Origin: a virus
Direction: 5' to 3' (one strand)
Length of the DNA stretch: 26,455 bases
IMG/VR virus record: IMGVR_UViG_3300027668_002649
Span: 1-26,455 of that record
The notes under the pieces were generated by a model. That model was not told the DNA's origin. It was given only the letters and a program-made list of their open reading frames with translations, and made no database searches. The position numbers were made by a program, and so were the translations under genes. Shown in pieces: positions 13,916-21,387 of the stretch (its first letter is position 1; every line of letters begins with the position of its first letter).

Positions 13916-15169
13916 TTATTTACTTCCCGACAAATCTGCTGGCTGTAAATGACCTTTGTATGAATACTTAGGATTGCCTGCTTTCCATGCCTTCCAGGCT
14001 GGAGTTTTACCTTTTGCATCAATATCTGTTATTTCCATTGTACGTGGTTCAGGATAATTACCTTCTGATACTTTTGAAGCCATAACATGATCTCCATTAC
14101 CTATTACATTTTGAGGATTTCTACGAGGCTTTAATTTTTTTGAAGGCTTCATAATGGCTTTAGATGCTGGTTTAGATGCTGGTTTAATTGTTGGTGCAAT
14201 TGCTGGCGCCATTGGTCCATTATTTACATCTTCTGCTACTTTTGACTGTTTCTGTTTTTTCTTAGCGTTTGCTAAAGCATTTTTAAATAAATCTTTTGCA
14301 ACAACTTGTAAGTCATCTGTGCGTTTACCATTAAAGTCCATGCCTTCCATTAGTCCTAATTCTTTTAAACGATTTTCAATTGCTGGTCTTGCATCTGTGT
14401 CTGGTCCCATAGTATGAGCCATATCAATAAATTCATCAAACAAATCATCATCGCCTAATATGTTATACATAACGTTTGATGCATTGTCACCGTCTTCTCC
14501 AACTGGAAGTTCATTTTGCATAATTGCTGTTAATGCTTCAATGTCTTCTGGAGATTCTGGTACTGCCCATGTTCCTTCTACAACAGCTTCTTCTGGAAGT
14601 TCATGCGGTGCTTCTGCTTCAAACTGCTCTGGTTCTTGTGCGTGTGGTGCTTCATGTGAGTGTGGCATTTCTGGGCTTGCTTCATCTTCGACAGCATTGT
14701 ACTCAGTGTAACGACGAACCGAGTCCATGTCTTTACTAGCTTGTGCAATTTTAGTTTGTACCCAAGGTGCTAAATCATCTCTATCATTTATAACACCATG
14801 CAATGTAATTGCATCTTTAGCTAGGAAGTATAGTTGGCTACGAGCCATAAAACCATCTTCATCGTCGCCGTCTAATACGCCTTCGGCTACCATGCTTGCT
14901 GGTGTGTTTGGTGAAATCTTTTTCTTTTTACTTAGTTGTTCAGTTACATGTCCAACGGCACTATAGTGAGCACTTTCTATCTTATCATATAAGTCAGCAA
15001 ATGTTTCTACTATGTATTTAAGATCTGATGGGTCACCGCCAACATCCATAATAGCTCGTTCTAACGAACCTTCTTGTTTAAAAACTTGTTCAAATTTATT
15101 CATTTCGCCCATAATACGAGTAAATGTATTATCGATTTTATTAATATTACTACCGCGTGTTGTACTCAT
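13916..15169 (-). CDS. Putative structural protein with conserved marine-phage helical domain (417 aa)
   Basis: An acidic, multidomain protein. Residues about 105-155 contain MARSQLYFLAKDAITLHGVI, then DDLAPWVQTKIAQASKDMDS and VRRYTEYN, a helical block (M-A-x-x-x-L-Y-x-L-A ... W-V-Q-x-K-I-x-x-A-x-D) that I know as recurrent in structural proteins of T4-like marine phages. It is followed by a Pro/Glu/His-rich linker (about 160-205), a globular part (210-300) and a Lys/Pro/Ala-rich tail with an imperfect repeat (KPASKPASKAIMKPSKK). AGAGG precedes the ATG. Function likely in the head or assembly; no catalytic motif. The Pro/Ala repeats suggest an extended linker. Confidence 0.75.
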   Translation of the reverse strand: MSTTRGSNINKIDNTFTRIMGEMNKFEQVFKQEGSLERAIMDVGGDPSDLKYIVETFADLYDKIESAHYSAVGHVTEQLSKKKKISPNTPASMVAEGVLDGDDEDGFMARSQLYFLAKDAITLHGVINDRDDLAPWVQTKIAQASKDMDSVRRYTEYNAVEDEASPEMPHSHEAPHAQEPEQFEAEAPHELPEEAVVEGTWAVPESPEDIEALTAIMQNELPVGEDGDNASNVMYNILGDDDLFDEFIDMAHTMGPDTDARPAIENRLKELGLMEGMDFNGKRTDDLQVVAKDLFKNALANAKKKQKQSKVAEDVNNGPMAPAIAPTIKPASKPASKAIMKPSKKLKPRRNPQNVIGNGDHVMASKVSEGNYPEPRTMEITDIDAKGKTPAWKAWKAGNPKYSYKGHLQPADLSGSK

Positions 15170-15174
15170 TGTCG

Positions 15175-15471
15175 TTACCTCTTATTAATGCCACGACTGT
15201 TCGTACCGCCGCGTTTTCTAATTTCTTCTAATTCTGTATAAGTATCTGATATTGCTTTTAACATTGTCTGAATTAAACCTTTATTAAGATTGTGTTCTAC
15301 ACTTTCCCAATTGCCGCTTTCAGCTGTCTTAGCTAATTCAGAAAACATTCTAACTACTTTTGCTTCTAATTGGCTTAATTGTAATCTACCATATCCTTGA
15401 ATTAATACTTCAGGATCCATTTGGTTTTCTTTATTACGTGCATAAATGCTTTCTAATTGGTTTAAATTCAT
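15175..15471 (-). CDS. Small helical protein (98 aa)
   Basis: Unrecognised, almost entirely helical, with Gln/Glu/Leu-rich segments (LQLSQLEAKVVRMFSELAKT) and a Gly/Arg-rich basic end (RKRGGTNSRGINKR) that could touch nucleic acid. The ATG overlaps the TGA of the upstream MKIND gene (ATGA), so expression is coupled to it. Belongs to the structural block by position. Confidence 0.7.
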   Translation of the reverse strand: MNLNQLESIYARNKENQMDPEVLIQGYGRLQLSQLEAKVVRMFSELAKTAESGNWESVEHNLNKGLIQTMLKAISDTYTELEEIRKRGGTNSRGINKR

Positions 15472-15674
15472 CTTTTAATAACCTTTACTTCTTCAGTGTA
15501 GCCAACGCTTTGTTTCTTTCGTTTGCCATCACCTAAGTATCCTTTCGGATCAACAGCCTTTCTAGCTGCCTTTTTTGTAGTACCTGGCGTCATAGGGAAC
15601 GAAACACTGGCAACATTGCCAGACATTGTGCTTCCTGCATCCGCCTCTTCGGTTATAATATCATTAATCTTCAT
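15468..15674 (-). CDS. Short protein with MKIND-type targeting peptide (68 aa)
   Basis: Begins MKINDIITEEADAG, one of the clearest members of the window's shared N-terminal peptide, with a possible protease site I-T-E|E at 7-9. The rest has a STMSGNVASVSFPM segment resembling the S-x-x-x-G-N-V-A stretch of other small marine-phage proteins, then a basic tail (KKAARKAVDPKGYLGDGKRKK). No ribosome site is present: the late motif GATAAATA ends five bases before the ATG, so a leaderless transcript is likely. Probably a head-internal or DNA-associated peptide. Confidence 0.75.
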   Translation of the reverse strand: MKINDIITEEADAGSTMSGNVASVSFPMTPGTTKKAARKAVDPKGYLGDGKRKKQSVGYTEEVKVIKR

Positions 15675-15679
15675 ACAAG

Positions 15680-15687
15680 TATTTATC
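15680..15687 (-). promoter_or_regulatory. T4-type late promoter motif (GATAAATA), start at the ATG
   Basis: The minus strand reads GATAAATACTTGTATG. Spacing in T4 late promoters puts +1 about six bases after the motif, here the A of the ATG of the 68-aa gene. The arrangement is repeated at 25407-25414. Confidence 0.68.
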
Positions 15688-15705
15688 TAATTCGATTATA
15701 AACAG

Positions 15706-16467
15706 CTAGTAATTGAGTGTAGCACTCATTAGCTTCATAACATTTTCCCATGTTTTAGGTATATTCATAACAACATGCATACTATTATCTTTCCAACTAT
15801 GGGTTCTGTGTGTTTTGCGGGTATCAATATAGTATACTCCACCTGCTTTAATTGGCCAAACACGACCATCCATGTGCCATTCATATGCATCGTGTGTTGT
15901 ATTATTTGACACAAACGCTGCAACTCTAAATGTTTCTCTAGTTAATAATGGTTGATCTTTGTGTGGAGGGAACCAGCCACCAGCACCACTATTAACAATA
16001 ATAGTACGACCAATTGGACTCCAGTAGTCTAGTAATGGCTGTAAACTTTTAAGATCGTGATATAATTGTGTAGGAGTGTTAAAATCTAATTCACATAATT
16101 CTCTACCTGCACGTCTTATAGCTTCTGGCATACTTAAACTATCCCATGGTTCATCTCCGGGCAACCCTACTAAGCATAAACCTTCTCTGTTATTTACAAC
16201 ACCTTCTCTGCGTAAATATGGAACCCACTTATCTTCGTATGCTTTAATTTCTTTTTTAAACCAACCTAAATCAATTTCCCATTTTAATGGTTCTACTGCA
16301 CTTAATGCCTGTAATTGTAATTCACACTTAATGTTTTCTGCACTTGGTTCTACTAGTGCTGGATCTGATTTCCATTGTTCATACCAACTTGCTTGAAAGC
16401 TTCTGTTGGCAGCTGGCACGATTGATTCTAGTTTCTTGCCGTCTTTGTCTACTTTTGAGTAATCCAT
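15706..16467 (-). CDS. 2-oxoglutarate/Fe(II) oxygenase, aspartyl-hydroxylase-like
   Basis: A 253-aa protein with a double-stranded beta-helix fold signature. FPPHKDQPLLTRETFRVAAF gives H169-x-D171, and the distal iron ligand is H223 in KTHRTHSW after VYYIDTR. This fits the aspartyl/asparaginyl beta-hydroxylase group and related phage oxygenases. The Arg that usually binds 2-oxoglutarate about ten residues after the distal His is not obvious; the aligned stretch is DNSMHVVMNI, so another residue may do it. AAGGA lies before the ATG. The substrate could be a virion or host protein, or a small molecule. Its position among structural genes is notable. Confidence 0.78.
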   Translation of the reverse strand: MDYSKVDKDGKKLESIVPAANRSFQASWYEQWKSDPALVEPSAENIKCELQLQALSAVEPLKWEIDLGWFKKEIKAYEDKWVPYLRREGVVNNREGLCLVGLPGDEPWDSLSMPEAIRRAGRELCELDFNTPTQLYHDLKSLQPLLDYWSPIGRTIIVNSGAGGWFPPHKDQPLLTRETFRVAAFVSNNTTHDAYEWHMDGRVWPIKAGGVYYIDTRKTHRTHSWKDNSMHVVMNIPKTWENVMKLMSATLNY

Positions 16468-16477
16468 ACTATTTCCT

Positions 16478-16705
16478 TTACTTGTCTATATTTTTTATTA
16501 TTTGTTTACTAACATTTCTATCGTGTTTCTTAGTAATCTTTTTAGCATTTTGCTTTTTAGCAACTGCTACACGTTTTAATTGTTTTGGATCGTAGTCTAC
16601 ACCAGCTTTTGCATTAGCCCAGACTTCAGCATCGTCTTTTGCTACACTGTTCATAGGACCGTGTGTATCCGTTAATTCTTCTTTATTAAAATTCTTGTTT
16701 GGCAT
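16478..16705 (-). CDS. Small basic protein (75 aa)
   Basis: Unrecognised. The first half is acidic/polar (MPNKNFNKEELTDTHGPMNS), and the second is strongly basic (LKRVAVAKKQNAKKITKKHD), suggesting binding to nucleic acid. No ribosome site is evident; the upstream sequence is CTAAATATAATT directly before the ATG, which partly resembles a late promoter (CTAAATA), so a very short or absent leader is possible. It is separated from its neighbours by about ten bases on each side. Confidence 0.68.
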   Translation of the reverse strand: MPNKNFNKEELTDTHGPMNSVAKDDAEVWANAKAGVDYDPKQLKRVAVAKKQNAKKITKKHDRNVSKQIIKNIDK

Positions 16706-16713
16706 AATTATAT

Positions 16714-17094
16714 TTAGCGAATGAAACTTACTCGAAGATTCACATTGTTCGCTACCTTTAAACTGGCTTTATTACTTGGATTAATAACACACCAAAGCTG
16801 TTTATCAGCAAATTGTTCTTTAGCTAATACGAGTGCTCTGGTAGCTATTCCTAAATTCCTATACTTCTCATTTACAAAATAAGCTGTTTCCATATCATCT
16901 TTTACTTCTATTGCGCCTACTAGTATCCCACCATTTATCCATATCCCCCATGTATTATAACTTAAAATGAAAGATTCTGCAACCTTTTTTGTAAATGGCC
17001 ACTCTATTGTTGCCAGTAATGCAGTAGTTGATGTTAATGAAGCTCGTAGTTGGAATGTGTCTTTAAGAACCAATCTTCTCAGATCTACATTCAT
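16714..17094 (-). CDS. GNAT-family N-acetyltransferase
   Basis: A 126-aa single-domain acetyltransferase. The acetyl-CoA-binding motif A is YFVNEKYRNLGIATRALVLA with R79-x-x-G82-x-A84, preceded by the strand GGILVGAIEV and followed by LWCVINPSNKASLKVA, the usual motif B region (N-x-x-S). Length is typical of small GNAT enzymes. GGATAAG lies before the ATG. It sits between small structural-type genes, so the acceptor may be a virion or host protein, but GNAT substrates cannot be read from sequence. Confidence 0.82.
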   Translation of the reverse strand: MNVDLRRLVLKDTFQLRASLTSTTALLATIEWPFTKKVAESFILSYNTWGIWINGGILVGAIEVKDDMETAYFVNEKYRNLGIATRALVLAKEQFADKQLWCVINPSNKASLKVANNVNLRVSFIR

Positions 17095-17095
17095 T

Positions 17096-17287
17096 TTACT
17101 TATCCATTAGTTTAACTATTCTAGGTTTGAATAATTTTTGATCGCCTTTGGTTGTTTTTAATACAGGCTGATTGTTTTCGTCTGTTGCGAATCCTGTTAC
17201 TGTGGCTTTACGGTTTTTGAACTTTCCTACTAGTATCTCGTCACCGATCTCTATAGCAGGTAGTTGTAGTACGTCTTTTATTTTCAT
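17096..17287 (-). CDS. Small SH3/KOW-like beta protein (63 aa)
   Basis: MKIKDVLQLPAIEIGDEILV followed by KNRKATVTGFATDENNQPVL and a terminal KPRIVKLM. The pattern of short strands with conserved Gly-Asp and a basic strand resembles a small beta-barrel of the KOW or SH3 type. The first six residues resemble the MKINEV peptide, but it lacks a clear I-x-E. It overlaps the metalloprotease-like gene by four bases (ATGA). Confidence 0.7.
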   Translation of the reverse strand: MKIKDVLQLPAIEIGDEILVGKFKNRKATVTGFATDENNQPVLKTTKGDQKLFKPRIVKLMDK

Positions 17288-18303
17288 TTCGGGGTAGCCT
17301 TTTTAATTACTGGCGGCTTGCTCTGTTTGGGTTTTTGCCAATTCTTAGGTACATCGTTATAATGCTTACCTAATTTATTTTTTGGAACAGTACCTCGTTT
17401 AGCAACATTAGTTGGGTCTTGCATAGGATCAGATGTGATGTCAGTTGCATATGGATTGTCGTGAATTGTTAGCGGATTAAGATCGCTTTGATTGCTTCCT
17501 GGCGTAGTAGTATCAACGTTATTATTATAGGTTATAGCATTTTTTCGTTTTTGTGTTATCAAGTGATTAGTGTCTGTTGGTGTTGGTGTTGGCATTGCTG
17601 CTCTTTGTTGAAATGACAGTTCTCGTCTTTCTGCTGTCTTTCGAGCGTATGCTTCTTTAGAAAATGCAAGATATTGGTCATAGTCTGATAATCCATTTGG
17701 ATTATTACGCTGGTTAACCGGAGTTACGTATTCATGATTATTTGGTTTTTCATAAGATTGAGCTACGTGTTCTAGTTCATGTACAGCGACATCTAAATAA
17801 TCTTCCCATTCGTTATATTCATTGCCTGGAACAGATGGTTTTTTTGCAAGAGATATTGTATTGTTGTATTGATCCCACGATCCATCAGCTCCATCCATGT
17901 CTTTAGGATCCAAAAATTCAACTGTAGTATTTTTCCACTGTGGGTAAGCAGCTGAAAGTTCAGAATGAGAAAAAATATCTGTTGCTTTAAATGAAGATCC
18001 AGTTTTGATACTAGTCGGATCAATTTTAAACTCAAAATTCTCATCACTTATTTCTTGTCTCCAATCACCATTGACATTTCTATAAGTTCCAGTATCATGC
18101 CATATTTCATCTCGGTGGGCTCCATTTTTTTCCATTTGCTGTGCCAGGCGTGCTAGTGTGTTGTTAAAGTTTTTTGCATTAGGCCCAATGTTAATTGCTA
18201 GCTGATTTTCTGCGTTTCTATCAACAGGCGGCATTTTAAATGAGCTACTGTCAGGTACCTTAATGTTAGGAAACTTTTCTGTTATTACTTCATTAATCTT
18301 CAT
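17284..18303 (-). CDS. LPD23-like zincin metallopeptidase with MKINEVITE targeting peptide
   Basis: A 339-aa protein that probably cleaves peptides with zinc. AVHELEHVAQSYE holds H175-E176-x-x-H179 (HExxH), and a later EAYARKTAERREL (about 217-229) could supply the third ligand. Upstream blocks EIWHDTGTYRNVNGDWRQEI and HSELSAAYPQW, then a Gly-Ser-x-x-Tyr-Asn turn (GSWDQYNNTISLAK), match my recollection of the LPD23 family (large polyvalent protein-associated domain 23). The N-terminus MKINEVITEK carries two I-x-E sites (INE, ITE). The C-terminal third is Pro/Thr/Asn/Lys-rich and likely disordered. It shares TAATG with the gene before it. A packaged protease acting in the head or in the host is plausible. 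Confidence 0.8.
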   Translation of the reverse strand: MKINEVITEKFPNIKVPDSSSFKMPPVDRNAENQLAINIGPNAKNFNNTLARLAQQMEKNGAHRDEIWHDTGTYRNVNGDWRQEISDENFEFKIDPTSIKTGSSFKATDIFSHSELSAAYPQWKNTTVEFLDPKDMDGADGSWDQYNNTISLAKKPSVPGNEYNEWEDYLDVAVHELEHVAQSYEKPNNHEYVTPVNQRNNPNGLSDYDQYLAFSKEAYARKTAERRELSFQQRAAMPTPTPTDTNHLITQKRKNAITYNNNVDTTTPGSNQSDLNPLTIHDNPYATDITSDPMQDPTNVAKRGTVPKNKLGKHYNDVPKNWQKPKQSKPPVIKKATPK

Positions 18304-18473
18304 TAGAATTTTCCCATATCAAAACTGGTCTCACTTCGTCCTGGTGCTGTTGCTTTCTTAGGTGTAAAGTATTGTTTCCAGTACGCATTACGTTCGTTTG
18401 TACTTGCTCTACGTGCTTCAAATTCTTTACCTTTTTCCATGTAATGTGCTAATTGTTCTTTAGTTAATTTCAT
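18303..18473 (-). CDS. Small hydrophilic protein (56 aa)
   Basis: Short gene beginning MKLTKEQLAHYMEKGKEFEA and continuing with Arg-rich, aromatic residues (NAYWKQYFTPKK) to GRSETSFDMGKF. It is helical at the start and extended at the end. The ATG lies 13 bases after the previous stop with a weak AGAGAG; the stop TAA overlaps the next ATG (TAATG). The tight linkage to the zincin gene supports it as real and suggests joint expression. Confidence 0.68.
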   Translation of the reverse strand: MKLTKEQLAHYMEKGKEFEARRASTNERNAYWKQYFTPKKATAPGRSETSFDMGKF

Positions 18474-18485
18474 ATCATTGACTCT

Positions 18486-18749
18486 CTATCTAGTTGGAAA
18501 TACGCAATTGTAGCTTGTTCCAGGTTCATACTCAGTCTTATCACTTAATATATTATTTAACACAAAATCATGTATAACATATCCATATTGCCCATGACGC
18601 CATTTTTCTTCTAGTTTTCCTGCTTTTTGTGCTAATTTAAAATCAGTGAATACGCCAGCTACATATCTATGTGGCTCTTTCTTTGTTGATAGACATGGAA
18701 ATTTATGTTCTACTATTTTTTCCATTTGTACTATATATGCTATGGTCAT
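18486..18749 (-). CDS. Hypothetical protein (87 aa)
   Basis: Unrecognised small alpha/beta protein. MTIAYIVQMEK starts as a beta strand, RYVAGVFTDFKLAQKAGKLE reads as a strand followed by a helix, and YGYVIHDFVLN as another strand. The pattern recalls a compact ferredoxin-like or DUF-type domain. It begins one base after the stop of the MKINEV gene. A GATAAATA sequence ends two bases before the ATG but also forms part of the upstream coding end, so its promoter value is uncertain. Confidence 0.68.
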   Translation of the reverse strand: MTIAYIVQMEKIVEHKFPCLSTKKEPHRYVAGVFTDFKLAQKAGKLEEKWRHGQYGYVIHDFVLNNILSDKTEYEPGTSYNCVFPTR

Positions 18750-18750
18750 T

Positions 18751-18960
18751 TTATTTATCTTCTGCTACGAGTCCTAGGTTGTATAGCGTGTGCGGACTGC
18801 TATTTTTACTTGCTTTCTTATGCAAGGGCTTAATTTTACCATTACCAAACTTTGCGGCTTGACGCTCAGTTTCGCCTGGTTTAACATCTACTGTAGTGTT
18901 AACACCTGGGACTATTACACCGTCTTCTGTTATTGTAGTAATTACTTCGTTAATTTTCAT
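18751..18960 (-). CDS. Short protein with MKINEV targeting peptide (69 aa)
   Basis: Begins MKINEVITTITEDG with possible protease sites I-N-E and I-T-E|D. The rest contains VPGVNTTVDVKPGETERQAA, KFGNGKIKPLHKKA and a final SPHTLYNLGLVAE, a combination I recall in short virion-associated proteins of marine T4-like phages. A late motif GATAAATACTT lies 22 bases upstream and AAGGA is in the leader. Likely a small head-internal or structural protein. Confidence 0.78.
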   Translation of the reverse strand: MKINEVITTITEDGVIVPGVNTTVDVKPGETERQAAKFGNGKIKPLHKKASKNSSPHTLYNLGLVAEDK

Positions 18961-18977
18961 AGTGTACTATCCTTGTT

Positions 18978-20207
18978 TTAAGTATTTATCGATTTATACA
19001 AATTAACAAACACTTTATTCCAGTTTGTTCCTCGTATCTCATCTAACTTTTCTACAAACTCTGCACAAGTGTATGGGTTACTGTCATAGTCAATATGAAC
19101 ATTTAAATAGTTTATTAAATGCAATAGCTTATCTTTGTGTATTGAATTAGCATACATGTCTATAATATCTAATTTTGCTTGCCTAGGAAGGTGCTTTGCA
19201 TCAAACATATCAGGAGCTGATAGTATTCGTATATTGATATAATAATTATCAAAATGGTCTAGCAATTTTAAAAATGTAAATGCATTAAGAATTTGCCAAG
19301 TAACACTTATTTCTATCTGTGTATTAGGTAATACACTGTCAATACGTTTAACATTCTCATCTAGTTTATACCATTTACTTGGAAAGCGTATATAATCATT
19401 TTGTTCACCAAAATCATCAATACTTACTCTAAGCATTAACTTTTTAAAATGTTTCCATTGGTCAATTGCACGTTGATGTACGTTTGTAATGTTTGTGTCA
19501 TACTCTAGTGTAACATTGCCTGCTACACCTGCATCTATTAGCTTTTGCAAAAATACATAATGATGTTCTATAAGCATAGGTTCGCCACCAACAAGATAAA
19601 CATGTTCCAGTTGATCCATGTTGTTTTCTAGCTGTTCCCAAAAGTGTTCACTTTGCCACCAATCATATTCCGATGCATGATCATTCCCTTGTTGTTTCTT
19701 TCCGTCCGTGATGTTTATCTTTGTACCACTGTCGTAAAAATGATCGGTGTTGTGAACTTTTGCCCAGTCCTTGTACCACATGTTACTGCTTTGCGGTCCA
19801 CACATTACACATTTTAAATTGCATAAGTTGCCAAACCTTAGATCCCAATATATAGGCATCTGTGTTGTACTTCCATCGGGTTCTGTTAGTTGTACTGCTT
19901 TGTCGTAATCAAATGTATCTTTGTACATTTTATTTGTAAATGTGCGTCTGCTTTTTCCGCCAGCATCTTCCTTAATCCAACATGTACTACACTCATCGGG
20001 CCGTTCACCTGCAAGAAACTGCTTACGAATCTTACGAGTAAATTCACTATTATGTATTTCTTCTATTGTATGATTTTTAAAATTGTGTCCAGTAAGCCCA
20101 CCATCACCTTCTTCGTGATTGCTCATTAAACAACAAACTCTGCTGGTTCCGTTTGTTTTACTTGCTGTATGTATCCAAGGAATGGAACAAAAACTATTCT
20201 TCTGCAT
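18978..20207 (-). CDS. Radical SAM protein with N-terminal cysteine (twitch-like) domain, copy 2
   Basis: A 409-aa radical SAM enzyme. The core motif is CNLKCVMC (C129, C133, C136), with LVGGEPMLIE as the GGEP SAM-binding strand and RVSIDDFGEQN downstream. The N-terminal domain holds C7, C25-C26 and C73-x-x-C76, the same spacing pattern as its two relatives. I start it at MQKNSFCSIPW (20207), 14 bases inside the upstream gene, with GGAG close by; a longer reading to 20285 adds residues without a ribosome site. It is co-transcribed with copy 3 from 21388-21416. Differences outside the motifs indicate separate substrates or partners rather than a recent duplicate. Confidence 0.88.
   Translation of the reverse strand: MQKNSFCSIPWIHTASKTNGTSRVCCLMSNHEEGDGGLTGHNFKNHTIEEIHNSEFTRKIRKQFLAGERPDECSTCWIKEDAGGKSRRTFTNKMYKDTFDYDKAVQLTEPDGSTTQMPIYWDLRFGNLCNLKCVMCGPQSSNMWYKDWAKVHNTDHFYDSGTKINITDGKKQQGNDHASEYDWWQSEHFWEQLENNMDQLEHVYLVGGEPMLIEHHYVFLQKLIDAGVAGNVTLEYDTNITNVHQRAIDQWKHFKKLMLRVSIDDFGEQNDYIRFPSKWYKLDENVKRIDSVLPNTQIEISVTWQILNAFTFLKLLDHFDNYYINIRILSAPDMFDAKHLPRQAKLDIIDMYANSIHKDKLLHLINYLNVHIDYDSNPYTCAEFVEKLDEIRGTNWNKVFVNLYKSINT
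18983..18990 (-). promoter_or_regulatory. T4-type late promoter motif (GATAAATA)
   Basis: The minus strand reads GATAAATACTTAAAACAAGGAT before the ATG at 18960. The motif is identical to that at 15680-15687 through GATAAATACTT, and it is placed inside the end of the radical SAM gene. A normal leader with a ribosome site follows. Confidence 0.7.
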
Positions 20208-21369
20208 CGCTCCAAATCCATTCAGCCAATTGTGGATCAAAGTTATCATATTTAACTGGCCCATTCTTGTCATAATAATCAACAAACTTTCTTACTGTAA
20301 GTTTACGTTTCATATCATTATTAAATGGCTTTCGCATTTCATTAATAACGTGATCAACTCCTTCTAGTTTATTCTTATGTTCTTCAAAGAACGCTAAACT
20401 TTCTGCTTTAAATCTATCAGGAATGTTTTCCATAAGTACCTCTGTTTTATTAATCACTGGTCTTATTTGTACTTTTACATCTGGGTATGTTTCCCATAAG
20501 AATTTAATTAACTTAGGAATAGATCTAACACTTAACGCATTAGCAGTAACATCCCAAACTTTTAATTTAAAGTGTTTATGATACTGTTTCATTACTTCTA
20601 ATGTTTCGTCCCAACAAATGCCTTGTCTTGTCCATTCGTTTGATTGTGCCCACCCATCAACACTAAATCTTAAATATACATTTTCAACAGTTTTAAGTGT
20701 TTTTAAATCTTTTTCTCTTAACAAACGGGTCCCGTTTGTATTAATAACAAACCGCGCCTTGGGTGCTAATGCACCTAATCTTTCTACCGTACTTGGAAAG
20801 TTCTTAAGATAAAATGGTTCGCCGCCTGCTAAGTATACATGCTTTAAATTTTTATCTACACTTGAAATAATATTATCCCACGCCACTGGATCGTCACTCC
20901 AATCATAATTACGTTTGTGATATTTTTCTGCTTCTTTTTCTAATCTGCCTGGCTTCCAATCAAAATGTGTTGCCATTGTTTTATGATTATGTAATATTTT
21001 ATTACTGTTACCTGCATAACACATAACACATGCTAAATTACATACGTTGCCTAGTCTTAAATCTAATGCATGAATTTTTTCATCTGCAAACGGAACTCCG
21101 TTATTAATCATTCCAAGTGCTTTTTGCCTGAAGCTACGTATGCCATCTCGTTCTGGATCATAGCATTTAAAGCAACCTGCTGGTTCGCCACCTGCGGCAA
21201 TCTCTGCTCGTACTGCATGCATTTCTGGGCTGTTCCAAATATCACTAAGTTTGTGTTCTTTAATATGATATGGAAGTTTATGTTTTAGGTTTTTACAACA
21301 TAATGCTACATATCCGTCATTGTCAACGAATGTAAAATTATTTGTATATATACAATATTTGTCTGTCAT
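20194..21369 (-). CDS. Radical SAM protein with N-terminal cysteine (twitch-like) domain, copy 3
   Basis: A 391-aa radical SAM enzyme. The cluster motif is CNLACVMC (C110, C114, C117), with LAGGEPFYLK as the GGEP strand, VINTNGTR and RFSVDGW as later core strands. The N-terminal domain has C6, C24-C25 and C66-x-x-C69. It is the first gene behind a strong sigma70 promoter and overlaps copy 2 by 14 bases, so the pair is expressed together. No obvious short precursor peptide with a leader lies beside it, although small unannotated frames could exist. A modification of peptide, sugar or nucleoside is possible. Confidence 0.9.
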   Translation of the reverse strand: MTDKYCIYTNNFTFVDNDGYVALCCKNLKHKLPYHIKEHKLSDIWNSPEMHAVRAEIAAGGEPAGCFKCYDPERDGIRSFRQKALGMINNGVPFADEKIHALDLRLGNVCNLACVMCYAGNSNKILHNHKTMATHFDWKPGRLEKEAEKYHKRNYDWSDDPVAWDNIISSVDKNLKHVYLAGGEPFYLKNFPSTVERLGALAPKARFVINTNGTRLLREKDLKTLKTVENVYLRFSVDGWAQSNEWTRQGICWDETLEVMKQYHKHFKLKVWDVTANALSVRSIPKLIKFLWETYPDVKVQIRPVINKTEVLMENIPDRFKAESLAFFEEHKNKLEGVDHVINEMRKPFNNDMKRKLTVRKFVDYYDKNGPVKYDNFDPQLAEWIWSDAEE

Positions 21370-21387
21370 GAGATCTCTTTTGATTAT

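Noticed and set aside
13915-14022. N-terminal extension of the 157-aa gene to 14022
   Set aside because: The extension overlaps the preceding gene in another frame, has composition unlike the rest, and starts at a non-preferred site; the ATG at 13914 follows the stop and has GGAAG upstream.
18752-18758. ATAAATA two bases before the ATG at 18749
   Set aside because: It coincides with the coding end and stop codon (GAT AAA TAA) of the upstream gene, and transcription would start inside the downstream gene; likely chance.
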